Position numbers and translations under genes: made by a program. The notes under the pieces are model-generated. The model saw only the letters and a list, made by a program, of their open reading frames with translations, did not search any database and had not been told where the DNA came from. This document shows positions 43,699 through 51,599 of a stretch of 64,000 nt of DNA, piece after piece (the stretch's first letter is position 1; each line of letters opens with the position of its first letter). Origin of the DNA: an uncultured Saprospiraceae bacterium. Its GTDB lineage: Bacteria; Bacteroidota; Bacteroidia; Chitinophagales; Saprospiraceae. The stretch lies in the NCBI GenBank assembly GCA_938015435.1, contig CALLPN010000029.1:1-64000 (forward strand). Direction: 5' to 3'.

Positions 43699-44130
43699 TT
43701 AGATTAGAAACCTTTCCAACAGGACATAGATATCCCTTGGAGGTAAAAGATCATTAGTGTCGAGAAAAGTAGACGTCGCTACTCTAGGAGGTGATAGCGA
43801 AAAGAAAGAGTATACAAAAGATGCTACAAATTGAATCTGTAAATCAGTCAATTTTACTTCTGCAGATACATTATAATCTGCATCAAGATCATCTATTTCA
43901 AATGATTGATTAGTACAACAATCTTTCTTAACATCTTCCTCAATATCCATATTAACATGATGAGGGCAAGATGTTTTAGCTGTATGACAAGAAGAAGCTT
44001 CTCCAATAAAGCTAAATGATTTGAACTCTCCTTTACAGAAATGAACATCTGCACTAAAGCCCACTGATGTGAAAAACATCAGTAAAGCCATTATTAGGCA
44101 AGTGATTCTATGTAAATTCGAAATATTCAT
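43699..44130 (-). CDS. HYC_CC_PP-family small protein
   Basis: A 143-residue protein with a signal segment (IMALLMFFTSVGFSADVHFC) and spaced Cys/His residues: DVHFCKGEFKSFSF, SSCH, TSCPHH, DCCTNQSFEIDDLD, and a late SPPR pattern, matching the 'HYC_CC_PP' family of Bacteroidota. Start 44130 (MNISNLHRI) was chosen since the extension to 44187 reads through an intergenic-like stretch. First gene of the long minus-strand copper operon, about 110 bp before cusA. Probably a periplasmic metal-binding protein. Confidence 0.78.
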   Translation of the reverse strand: MNISNLHRITCLIMALLMFFTSVGFSADVHFCKGEFKSFSFIGEASSCHTAKTSCPHHVNMDIEEDVKKDCCTNQSFEIDDLDADYNVSAEVKLTDLQIQFVASFVYSFFSLSPPRVATSTFLDTNDLLPPRDIYVLLERFLI

Positions 44131-44238
44131 TTTATACAAAACAAAGTTATAGTAATTTATATTGCCAAATTTGACAAATTTTGACATCCACTTGCTCTCT
44201 AACGTAAGATACTATTCCTTTTTTCTTACTTATCTAAT

Positions 44239-44369
44239 GCATAGGTAGGTACAGAGCTCTACATCTGCAAGGTCTGGCTCTGCGAGCCTGGCACTTCCTT
44301 TGTCAGCGATCCACCTTGCAGTTGTATTTCTCTTCCCTGATATTGCATAGATAGTATGCAGCGTCATAC
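44239..44369 (+). ncRNA. Structured RNA element copy 4, upstream of type-C gene
   Basis: It starts GCATAGGTAGG and is closest to copy 1. Features: TGCAAGGT pairing with ACCTTGCA (perfect), the inner hairpin GGCTC-TGC-GAGCC, the invariant GCGATCCACCTTGC block, and the last hairpin GTATG (44354-44358) with CATAC (44365-44369). It ends 29 bases before the type-C ATG at 44399. It lies divergent from the copper operon start (44130), in the intergenic space between the operon and the integrase region. Confidence 0.75.
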
Positions 44370-44398
44370 ATATTATTTCATTATACATATTACTTATT

Positions 44399-44701
44399 AT
44401 GCTTACACCTTCATTTCCGATAGGGCAGGTTGTTGCTACTTCAGCTATTCAGTCTCTTATGAGTTCTGATCTTTCGTTTCATACTTTCATTTACACTTCG
44501 CTCATGAGACATCATGATGGTGACTGGGGAGAGGTTGATGAGAGTGACCACGAGAGCAACGAGCTAGCTCTCGTTACTGGTCGCCGTCTCTTTTCAGTTT
44601 ATGATTGTAGTTCTTTACACTCAGTTCATGGAGATCGTATCTACATTATTACTGAGGCTGATCGTTCATCTACTACTGTTTTATGGCCTAGTGATTACTA
44701 G
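44399..44701 (+). CDS. Type-C cassette protein, second copy
   Basis: A 100-residue protein of the same length as 601-903 and highly similar: IGQVVATSAIQS, SFHTFIYTSLMRH, GDWGEV, DHESNELALVTGRRLFSVYDCSS and IITEADRSSTTVLWPSDY. Differences are mostly conservative, which suggests both are under selection rather than decaying. It is preceded by RNA element copy 4 and followed by a hairpin, ATGAAC/GTTCAT with an inner TCTTT/AAAGA (44738-44771). Family usually annotated plasmid-related; function unknown. Confidence 0.8.
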   Translation: MLTPSFPIGQVVATSAIQSLMSSDLSFHTFIYTSLMRHHDGDWGEVDESDHESNELALVTGRRLFSVYDCSSLHSVHGDRIYIITEADRSSTTVLWPSDY

Positions 44702-44737
44702 GTCTTTTTTCTAATTGATTACGTCATTATGAATGAA

Positions 44738-44771
44738 ATGAACTATCTTTAAGTGAGCAAAAGATGTTCAT
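44738..44771 (+). terminator. Bulged hairpin after type-C gene
   Basis: ATGAAC (44738-44743) pairs with GTTCAT (44766-44771) and TCTTT (44746-44750) with AAAGA (44760-44764), with TA and T as internal bulges. No T run follows. It resembles the two-stem layout of the hairpins after the type-A and type-B genes, but the bulge sequences differ. Confidence 0.4.
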
Positions 44772-44860
44772 CTAACTACAAGCAAATACAAGCCATTGGT
44801 GAGTAAATCGGGAGTAGATTAAGATACGAAATTATAAACCACTGGTTTTCAACATACATT

Positions 44861-44890
44861 CTCAAAAGGTTCGAATCCTGATGGGATCAC
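44861..44890 (+). pseudogene. tRNA-like 3' fragment (probable attachment site)
   Basis: GGTTCGAATCC (44868-44878) is a tRNA T-arm, followed by TGATGGGATCAC, which resembles an acceptor-arm 3' strand. No matching 5' half (GTGATCCC) is found upstream, so this is a fragment rather than a gene. Tyrosine integrases commonly recombine at tRNA 3' ends and an integrase gene lies 270 bp downstream, so this is a good candidate for an att core. The opposite att copy is outside the window. Confidence 0.6.
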
Positions 44891-44912
44891 AGAGGATGTT
44901 TCATCCAATATC

Positions 44913-44946
44913 AAAAGCCTGTAAATCACTTGATTTACAGGCTTTT
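44913..44946 (+). terminator. Strong terminator downstream of tRNA fragment
   Basis: AAAAGCCTGTAAATC (44913-44927) pairs perfectly with GATTTACAGGCTTTT (44932-44946): a 15-bp stem with a four-base loop ACTT and terminal Ts. It works in both directions and sits where a tRNA terminator is expected. Confidence 0.8.
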
Positions 44947-44992
44947 ATGTTTTTAGGGCATATCATTATGTTCATCTAAATACATACTGTCT

Positions 44993-45031
44993 GGGGCGAG
45001 CATGGGGCGAGGTAAATATCCATGGGGCGAG
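44993..45031 (+). repeat. Three GGGGCGAG direct repeats (integrase arm sites?)
   Basis: GGGGCGAG occurs at 44993-45000, 45004-45011 and 45024-45031, the last two inside CATGGGGCGAGG. The repeats lie between the tRNA-like fragment and the integrase gene, where tyrosine recombinases have arm-type binding sites; the encoded integrase has an arm-binding N-terminus. They are GC-rich in AT-rich DNA. Confidence 0.6.
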
Positions 45032-45158
45032 GCAATCAATTTCAATTGTTTTCTCTATTTTGCTACTCAAGTACAAATTGTACCATTTGGTGATTAAGTG
45101 ATTTCTGGTTCTGGCCATCGATATCGATGGTGATTATTCAACCTTTAATCAGTTTCAA

Positions 45159-46451
45159 ATGACAAAGTCAAATTCTTTTTCACTTCTCTTTCGACTCAGA
45201 AAGAAAAGATCACAACCTTCACACTCATCTATTCTTGCTAGACTTTCAGTAGGTACGGAAAGAATCGAGTTCAGTCTCAACCGTTCTGTTAAAACAGATC
45301 TATGGGACAATACTAATAGAAAAGCCAAAGGCTCTTCCATTGAGTCCAAACAACTCAATCTCTTCCTGCAGGAAATACAGATGAATGTATTTAGCTGTTA
45401 TGACCAACTTCGTAGAGAGAAGAAACTCATAACAGCCAAAGCGGTAAAAGCTCGCTTTTTCAATGAAGACATTTCAGAACTCACATTGCTTACAGCTTTT
45501 GAATATCACAATGAAGAAGTATCTAATTCACTTGCTCCTGGTACTGCTCGCCACTACAAGACCTGCTTAGCTCATATAAAGAGGTTTCTAGAAAAAGTGA
45601 TAAAGGCTGAGGATATTTTCTTAGTAGAGCTATCATTCAGTTTCATTACTAGGTTTGAGCTCTTTTTACGAAAGTACAAACCTACAGATCATCAAAAGCC
45701 ATTAGGTAATAATACTATTATGAAGCATATCCAGCGAGTACGAAAAGTCGTTACTCTAGCTGTCAAACTAGAATGGATTGATAAAGATCCATTTGCTAAC
45801 TACAAATGTAAATTCACACCAAGCAATCGTAAATATTTATCTGCTGAAGAACTTGCTTCATTCGAAGCGCTTTCTAATCTTGGAAATCGTCTGCAGTATG
45901 TGAAGGATCTATTTGTCTTTTCGTGTTATAGTGGTTTAGTATATATTGATACTATGGAGCTAACTCCAACACATTTAGTACTAGGTATCGATGCCAGTAA
46001 GTGGATCTACACTGAAAGAAGAAAAACAACTAAATCAGTAAGAATACCTTTATTGCCCAAAGCCGAAATGATTATTACTAAGTACAAGAGTGACCCTCGA
46101 TCTGTTTACGCAGGAACACTTTTTCCAAGGATATCTAACCAAAGGTTGAATTCATACCTTAAGGAATTAGCAAGTCTTGCAGGGATTGAATCTAAGCTAA
46201 CATTTCATGTTGCTCGACACACATTCGCTACTACTGTAGCACTTATGAATGGCTTGCCGATCGAGACATTGTCGAAGATTTTGGGACATTCAAAAATCAC
46301 TACTACTCAGATGTATGCGAAGGTGTTAAATCAAAAAGTGAGTACGGATATGTCTAATCTCAAATTGGTTATCAAGGCCAAAGAAGAAGAGAAGAAAAGG
46401 CAAGAGTTGAGGGAGAAAGAGAAGCAAAATTCGGATTCTAAAGTAAGTTAA
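45159..46451 (+). CDS. Tyrosine recombinase (integrative-element integrase)
   Basis: A 430-residue site-specific integrase of the Bacteroidota type: N-terminal arm-DNA-binding domain (about 1-90, FSLLFRLRKKR...), SAM-like core-binding domain (about 105-210), and a catalytic domain with Arg in FSCYSGLVYID-type context, HVARHTFATT (about 345-355), LGHSKITTTQMYAKV with the Tyr nucleophile near residue 385. C-terminus Lys/Glu-rich. It probably integrates the element at the tRNA 3' end just upstream. It transcribes rightwards toward the element's RteC, replication and defence genes, which suggests that the element extends from about 44.87 kb rightwards. Confidence 0.93.
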   Translation: MTKSNSFSLLFRLRKKRSQPSHSSILARLSVGTERIEFSLNRSVKTDLWDNTNRKAKGSSIESKQLNLFLQEIQMNVFSCYDQLRREKKLITAKAVKARFFNEDISELTLLTAFEYHNEEVSNSLAPGTARHYKTCLAHIKRFLEKVIKAEDIFLVELSFSFITRFELFLRKYKPTDHQKPLGNNTIMKHIQRVRKVVTLAVKLEWIDKDPFANYKCKFTPSNRKYLSAEELASFEALSNLGNRLQYVKDLFVFSCYSGLVYIDTMELTPTHLVLGIDASKWIYTERRKTTKSVRIPLLPKAEMIITKYKSDPRSVYAGTLFPRISNQRLNSYLKELASLAGIESKLTFHVARHTFATTVALMNGLPIETLSKILGHSKITTTQMYAKVLNQKVSTDMSNLKLVIKAKEEEKKRQELREKEKQNSDSKVS

Positions 46452-46462
46452 AGACGGATTAT

Positions 46463-46501
46463 AAGGGAGTATCATTAGTTTGATGCTCCCTTATTTTTTT
46501 G
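46463..46501 (+). terminator. Terminator after integrase
   Basis: AAGGGAGTATCA pairs with TGATGCTCCCTT (about 46464-46492) and is followed by a run of Ts. It ends the integrase transcript. Confidence 0.75.
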
Positions 46502-46657
46502 TTAAAAGCTCTTAATATACTTGCAATGATGGTTGCTGAAGATGGTTATTTGTAACATGAAGGTAGGGTTTTGCGTTAATTACCTACATCACTAAAAGAT
46601 AAAGATCTGAATAAAAGACCAAACCAATAGTATCTCCCCAGATGCTAATATTGTAGA

Positions 46658-47506
46658 ATGCCAAAACCAATTGGAATGCTAGAAAATTTCACTAACCTAT
46701 TGATGGATAGAGTACAAGTAGATATGAATAACTACTTAGACCAGGATAATCAACTAAAGTACTATACTCATAGAGCCTCATTATTCTCTGAAGCTGTTAA
46801 AGACCTCAACAATGCTGTGGTTAGATATGAGTTTGAAAACATTGAAGAGGAAATATCCTTTTTCAAAACAACTAAGCCATTGTTGCTATCTGAGCAACAT
46901 TACAGTTACCATCGAGCGCAACTACTAGAGAAGTGCCATAATCTATCTAAGAAGGGTAGAGACGATGTTGTTACAACTAAGCTTCATAGAATAGATACTT
47001 TCTTTTTTAGTCACCAGGAGTTTTGTACTTATTACGAACTTGGAAACGCTGATAAGGATAAAGATTACTTCGTCCGGTTATCATCAAGATCTTCGGTGAA
47101 CTTAGATTACAATTTAGTGGATAAAGATTATAGATCTACTTGCGAGAAAGGCCATACAATTGGTAAAATGTTATCGAACAAAAAACTATCAGAATACTTT
47201 CAGCAAGTACTACATCTGGATCCATTACACAACATGACCAAGGGACTACAAACGGTTGGTAAACTCAATTTTAATGGTACTCAGACAGAAATGGTAGAAT
47301 TAATTTATGCTTTGAAAGCCTGTAATCTATTAAATGACAGTATTTCAAGGATAAGTGAGGTTTTAAGCCAATCTTTTGGCTTCCCTGCTCCAGATACTTA
47401 TAAAATTTGGCAGAAGATCAAAGAAAGAAAAATGGATCAAACACGGCTACTCACAAAGATGCAAAAGGCTATACAGCAACAGATTAGAACAGAAATGGAG
47501 TCGTAA
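46658..47506 (+). CDS. rteC: RteC-domain protein
   Basis: A 282-residue protein matching RteC, the excision regulator of Bacteroidota conjugative transposons: EEISFFKTTKPLLLSEQHYSYHRAQLL, RIDTFFFSHQEFCTYYELGNADKDKDYFVR, and the C-terminal LNFNGTQTEMVELIYALKACNLLND...SFGFPAPDTYKIWQKIKERK. RteC activates excision genes in CTnDOT. Its place beside the integrase supports an integrative (possibly mobilisable) element. A terminator follows. Confidence 0.85.
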   Translation: MPKPIGMLENFTNLLMDRVQVDMNNYLDQDNQLKYYTHRASLFSEAVKDLNNAVVRYEFENIEEEISFFKTTKPLLLSEQHYSYHRAQLLEKCHNLSKKGRDDVVTTKLHRIDTFFFSHQEFCTYYELGNADKDKDYFVRLSSRSSVNLDYNLVDKDYRSTCEKGHTIGKMLSNKKLSEYFQQVLHLDPLHNMTKGLQTVGKLNFNGTQTEMVELIYALKACNLLNDSISRISEVLSQSFGFPAPDTYKIWQKIKERKMDQTRLLTKMQKAIQQQIRTEMES

Positions 47507-47551
47507 TTCGTTATTGATTTGATTGTGCTTTTTAGGTATTTGAGAGTACTA

Positions 47552-47585
47552 GAAAAAAGGGTGAACCCAAAACCACCCTTTTTTC
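47552..47585 (+). terminator. Terminator after rteC
   Basis: GAAAAAAGGGTG (47552-47563) pairs perfectly with CACCCTTTTTTC (47574-47585), ending in T6. The next 420 bases up to the HTH gene hold no supported gene. They contain only a small hairpin GATAGC-CATA-GCTATC (47841-47856) within a sequence repeated in style elsewhere in Bacteroidota elements. Confidence 0.8.
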
Positions 47586-48009
47586 AAAATGGGCCTATAA
47601 TTCAGAGTTAAACTGCTCAAAACACACCTTTTTACCTGCGCTTTTGCCCATTTGTAGCCCCAAATAAATCTTTGGGTACTACCCAAGAGGTACCCAAAAA
47701 ACACCATTCATTCCATTCATATTTGCTTCTAGAAATCATTTAACACCAAATGGTAGAATGGTTTCAAGTATCATTTATGTTTGATAATATCACTTTATTT
47801 TAAAGAGTTATTCAAAATGAATCGAGGCGAAAAACGCAATGATAGCCATAGCTATCGTGAGTATTTTTAACGATGAGTCATAAAGAATAAAATTAAAAAT
47901 ATGTGAGAATTATTAGGCATAAGTGGTACCGATCACTGCAAAGGCAATGAATCATTCCATTCTACCAATTTTCAAACCTGATAGTTACGTCTATCACAAC
48001 TCATTTCTT

Positions 48010-48309
48010 ATGCCTAGTACATTCATTACTACAGATGATCTCCGAGACTTTAAATTAGAACTGCTCGATGATATTACAAATCTCATCACCGGACCAAAAG
48101 CACAAAAGATCAAGAAGTATCTTAAATCTTATCAAGTGCGTGATATGCTAAATATCTCTACAGGAACATTACACAATCTTAGAGTCAACGGTACACTTCC
48201 TTATACTCGAGTAGGAAATATTCTTTTATACGATCAAGATGATATCATAAATATTCTGGAGGCTAATAAAACAAACGTTCAGGGGGCAAATACTTCTAAT
48301 CTTAGATAA
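48010..48309 (+). CDS. Excisionase-like helix-turn-helix protein
   Basis: A protein of about 99 residues with a MerR/excisionase-type HTH: KIKKYLKSYQVRDMLNISTGTLHNLRVNGTLPYTRVGNILLYDQDDIINILE. This is the usual small DNA-binding protein near Bacteroidota integrases and helps excision. The frame is open from 47923; the ATG at 48010 (MPSTFITTDDL) begins the conserved part and is chosen, while 47947 is an alternative. It precedes the replication-type genes. Confidence 0.75.
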   Translation: MPSTFITTDDLRDFKLELLDDITNLITGPKAQKIKKYLKSYQVRDMLNISTGTLHNLRVNGTLPYTRVGNILLYDQDDIINILEANKTNVQGANTSNLR

Positions 48310-48373
48310 ATTATTATTCCATGAACGTCGACTTACAAACGCTATCCGCAAGGAGCATAAAACAAAATGTCTG

Positions 48374-49066
48374 ATGAATACTGTCAACTACATCCAACAT
48401 ATGAATGGACTGTACATCAGATTGTATGAGGATGATAGATTGAATCCTAATCATATCAGTATCTACTTCGCATTATTCAAATATTGGAATTTAAATCGCT
48501 TTCAGAATCCATTTTCTGTAGCAAGATTTGAGATCATGAAACTGTCCAAGGTGAAGTCAACAACAACATATAGTAAGTGTATTAAATGCTTAATGGAAAA
48601 TGGATATTTAATCTATCAACCATCTACCAATCCTTACAAAGGAAGTCTCTTTTCTATGGTCGATTTCACTGAGTTAACTCGTCCATCTAATGGACTAGCT
48701 GTGACAGGCTCTAGTCCATTAAATGGACTAGCCTTAGCGAGCACTCGTCCATTTAATGGACTAGGTCTAATACCTTCTAAAACATATAAACTAAAGAGTA
48801 TAAACGAAAGGAAAAATTCTCTCACTCAGGATCTCATAATTGAATATTTTATTTCTCAAAAATCAAGTAGAAAAGAAGCTCAAAAATTTTGGAATCATTA
48901 CGAATCAAATGGATGGCTAATAGGAGGAAAAACGCCCATGGTTGATTGGCAAGCTTCCGTTCGAAATTGGATCCTCCGCAGCAAAGAAATAAACGTAAAA
49001 CAAGTAGTCCAAAAAATGGACCACCTCCATATCAACACTAAAAAGAATTATAATGAATCTCTCTGA
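48374..49066 (+). CDS. DnaD-like replication/regulatory protein with 11-residue repeats
   Basis: A 230-residue protein. The N-terminal 90 residues (NYIQHMNGLYIRLYEDDRLNPNHISIYFALFKYWNLNRFQNPFSVARFEIMKLSKV) are a winged-HTH type common in Bacteroidota elements. The C-terminal WNHYESNGWLIGGKTPMVDWQASVRNWI resembles primosomal DnaD-like proteins. Between them, residues about 103-135 are three 11-residue repeats (RPSNGLAVTGS / SPLNGLALAST / RPFNGLGLIPS), each encoded by a palindrome. The ATG overlaps the stop codon of a possible 17-codon leader ORF (48321-48374, MNVDLQTLSARSIKQNV). It overlaps the ATPase gene by 14 bp. Likely part of the element's replication or mobilisation module. Confidence 0.75.
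   Translation: MNTVNYIQHMNGLYIRLYEDDRLNPNHISIYFALFKYWNLNRFQNPFSVARFEIMKLSKVKSTTTYSKCIKCLMENGYLIYQPSTNPYKGSLFSMVDFTELTRPSNGLAVTGSSPLNGLALASTRPFNGLGLIPSKTYKLKSINERKNSLTQDLIIEYFISQKSSRKEAQKFWNHYESNGWLIGGKTPMVDWQASVRNWILRSKEINVKQVVQKMDHLHINTKKNYNESL
48681..48761. repeat. Three palindromes at exact 33-bp spacing inside a gene
   Basis: GTCCATCTAATGGAC (48681-48695), GTCCATTAAATGGAC (48714-48728) and GTCCATTTAATGGAC (48747-48761) are 15-bp palindromes differing only at the central base(s). The start-to-start spacing is 33 bp each time, about three helical turns and exactly eleven codons, so they are in phase both on DNA and in protein. They look like iterons or repressor sites within the coding sequence of the replication-type gene. 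Confidence 0.7.
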
Positions 49067-49691
49067 TATTATACTTTACAAAAATGGTGTGCCGCACTAT
49101 GACTTAACTAATACGATTCAGTACTTGGAACATATTGGGAAGAAACGATTTGGAGCACATTTCTATATTAGTCCTCAGGATACTGAAATAGTCTATCAAG
49201 TATTATCCTGGATCATCAATGATGTAGAGGCGTGCAAAAAATATAATATATCACATCGTAAAGGAATCCTTCTCTCAGGGCCAGTAGGGTGCGGAAAGAC
49301 ATCACTCATGAAGTTGTTCACCACCTTAATGCCTCTATCCAAATCATTCATTATTAAGCCTGCTAGAGAGGTCACAATGGAATTTAGCAAGCAAGGATAT
49401 GACGTAATACATCGCTATAGTCGATCCTTACGATCTCCTAAGCCTATTTGCTTTGATGATATAGGCGTAGAGCCACCAATGCGATATTTCGGTGATCAAA
49501 TCAATGTAATAGGGGAGATATTGCTCAGTAGATACGAATTGTTCGTCTCTAAGGCCGTTCAGACTCATGCAACGACCAATATGAATGCAGAAGAGATAGA
49601 AGCGCGCTATGGGGTTAGAGTAAGATCTCGATTAAGAGAAATGTTTAATTTGATAGCATTTCCAGCAGAAGCGGAGGATAAGAGGAAGTAA
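49053..49691 (+). CDS. DnaC/IstB-like P-loop ATPase
   Basis: A 212-residue ATPase with Walker A GPVGCGKTSLMKLF (about residues 74-87), Walker B PICFDDIGVE (about 130-139), and the sensor-type TTNMNAEEIEARYGVRVRSRLREMF. The pattern fits DnaC-family helicase loaders rather than transposition helpers. It overlaps the preceding DnaD-like gene by 14 bp; together they look like a helicase-loading pair of an integrative element. A terminator lies 117 bp downstream. Confidence 0.82.
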   Translation: MNLSDIILYKNGVPHYDLTNTIQYLEHIGKKRFGAHFYISPQDTEIVYQVLSWIINDVEACKKYNISHRKGILLSGPVGCGKTSLMKLFTTLMPLSKSFIIKPAREVTMEFSKQGYDVIHRYSRSLRSPKPICFDDIGVEPPMRYFGDQINVIGEILLSRYELFVSKAVQTHATTNMNAEEIEARYGVRVRSRLREMFNLIAFPAEAEDKRK

Positions 49692-49807
49692 CACTGTTCA
49701 TCTGATATCTTCTCATATCATCTCATTTCGATTATATACTATCAAGGCATTTCGACCATATCTTACTATCGAAATTGGTTGAATCTCATAAGATGGGGTT
49801 TGGTTTG

Positions 49808-49834
49808 TGCAGAGTCGTAAGGCTCTGCATTTTT
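49808..49834 (+). terminator. Terminator between replication and defence genes
   Basis: TGCAGAG (49808-49814) pairs with CTCTGCA (49823-49829), followed by five Ts. It separates the DnaC-like gene from the ABC-three-component operon and shows that the effector gene should start downstream of it. Confidence 0.65.
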
Positions 49835-49882
49835 ATATCTATGTTATTCGATATATCTTTAGGACTCAACAATCCAATTTCA

Positions 49883-51091
49883 ATGAGTGCAACTAAACCT
49901 AATAATACCTCCCATTCAGCTACCTCCCAAATGCTTGGGTATTTGTATCAGATGGAAAGAGCACTACATTGGTTGGCAAGTTCTCGAGAAGATACTTATG
50001 TTTTTATAGAAACGGATGACGATATAGTAGTAAAGCTTCAAGGAGGAAATAGCATTCGGCAAATATTTGAACAAGACAAAATATCAACTAGACAAAGTAA
50101 TTCATTTACCGACTCCAGTGAGAACCTATGGAAGACCATGGCTATATGGATTGATATAGTTGTTGATTCTGATTTGGATATCTCTGATTGTCGCTTCATA
50201 TTGTCAACAAATACAAAAAGCCCTAAATCCTCTTCTTTCGTAAATAAGATTTCTAAAGCAGCAAGTGAAGATGAGGCAGACAAGATTTATAAAGAATTAT
50301 TGGCTTACGCCAAAGGTCGATACAGTAATGCTAAAAAAAAGACACCCACCCAAACCAAGATGAATCCATTTCATGAGAAATTCATTAAATGCGACGAATC
50401 AATAGCCAAAGGATTGGTTAAAAATATTCATCTAATAGAAAATCTTGAATTCAATAACAGAAAAGATTATAAAGATATGATGAGGCATATGCTTCAATGT
50501 CCAAATACTATTCCTTTGAATGTATTGTATAGTCATTTACTTGGCTGGATTACAGATATAGCAATCACATCTTGGATTAATAATAAAACTTGTAAAATTC
50601 ATAACGAAGTATTTTATGAAAGGTACTCTCAGTTTACTGCAAAATATGTTGCTAAACCATATTTCGAAAGAACTATAGATTCTTTGCCAATATCTGATAT
50701 TGAGCGAGCTGGACATAAATCATCTCATTTTGTAAAGCAAATTGAAGCAATAGACGCAGATGATGATGAGTGCTTAGAGGCTATTAATGATTTCATAAGA
50801 CAAACCAGTCAGAAAACTTTATTGGCTTTAGAAGGTAATGTTAGTAGTAGCGATTTTGAAGAATATGAGTTAGAGTTAAAAGATTTTTGGCTGCAAAAGA
50901 GCAGGCAATTCTATCGTAGATCGGTAGGGAATGATTCAGAAATTGGATACGATTTATTTTCAGAATGCAAAATGTTTAAAGGTAAGTTAAGAGGTGTAGA
51001 ACCTGATCAACGACATACATCAAGAGGTACATATCACAAGTTGTCTGATTCTAAGGAATTGGGATGGCATCCAAAATGGAAAACAATATGA
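49883..51091 (+). CDS. ABC-three-component (ABC-3C) system effector component
   Basis: A 402-residue protein starting at ATG 49883 (MSATKPNN); the extension to 49775 crosses a terminator hairpin. The N-terminus has SATSQMLGYLYQMERALHWLASS, then VFIETDDDIVV and FEQDKIS, which fits a DUF4297/Cap4-like restriction-endonuclease fold (acidic residues ... QxK). Further segments lack a recognised catalytic motif. It is followed with an ATGA overlap by the middle component and then a DUF3732 ABC ATPase, the order of ABC-3C systems. In these, the effector is held in check by the ATPase and cleaves DNA or triggers cell arrest on infection. Confidence 0.78.
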   Translation: MSATKPNNTSHSATSQMLGYLYQMERALHWLASSREDTYVFIETDDDIVVKLQGGNSIRQIFEQDKISTRQSNSFTDSSENLWKTMAIWIDIVVDSDLDISDCRFILSTNTKSPKSSSFVNKISKAASEDEADKIYKELLAYAKGRYSNAKKKTPTQTKMNPFHEKFIKCDESIAKGLVKNIHLIENLEFNNRKDYKDMMRHMLQCPNTIPLNVLYSHLLGWITDIAITSWINNKTCKIHNEVFYERYSQFTAKYVAKPYFERTIDSLPISDIERAGHKSSHFVKQIEAIDADDDECLEAINDFIRQTSQKTLLALEGNVSSSDFEEYELELKDFWLQKSRQFYRRSVGNDSEIGYDLFSECKMFKGKLRGVEPDQRHTSRGTYHKLSDSKELGWHPKWKTI

Positions 51092-51597
51092 AAGGTCTAA
51101 ACTTCAATCATAATGATGAATATCACATCATACAGAATTCTGTACTAGGAGCACATTGCATTCATAGTGCACTGATCTATTTTGAGGAAAAAAGAAAGGA
51201 ATCGAAGAAAAGGATAGGAATGTCTCTTCCCATCTGTTATTTAATTCTTCCGATTGTTTACAATAATGAATTTTCAAAAGTAGCTTCCAATATGCGTTTT
51301 AAAATTAATAGCTTCAGAAGCTCATTTTATGATTCTGGATTAACGTATCATAATGTACTTAATCATGCGACTAATCTATTTCCTACAACATCCCAATCGC
51401 TTAATATTGGATTTGGATCAGGGTTGATAGATATGGATAAAGACACAGCAAAATTACTGACATTAAAGGCTACCGAGCTTCCAAGTAAATCGACAAAGGA
51501 CTATGATTACGGAGCTATTGTACAGGCTTCAAGAAGGGTTGGTGCGTGGTTTGGTCAAATGGATGATTCTGACATTCTTTCACTATTTACTAATTAA
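51088..51597 (+). CDS. ABC-3C middle component
   Basis: A 169-residue protein of the type labelled 'three component ABC system middle component': NSVLGAHCIHSALIYFEEKRKESKKRIGMSLPICYLILPIVYNNEFSKVA, ending LGRR-like with RRVGAWFGQMDDSDILSLF. It starts at 51088, inside the ATGA overlap with the effector stop (51089-51091). The open frame from 51064 would overlap further. It probably bridges effector and ATPase. Confidence 0.8.
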   Translation: MKGLNFNHNDEYHIIQNSVLGAHCIHSALIYFEEKRKESKKRIGMSLPICYLILPIVYNNEFSKVASNMRFKINSFRSSFYDSGLTYHNVLNHATNLFPTTSQSLNIGFGSGLIDMDKDTAKLLTLKATELPSKSTKDYDYGAIVQASRRVGAWFGQMDDSDILSLFTN

Positions 51598-51599
51598 CA

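Noticed and set aside
49775..49882. N-terminal extension of the ABC-3C effector
   Set aside because: The codons run through a terminator hairpin; ATG at 49883 begins the conserved part.
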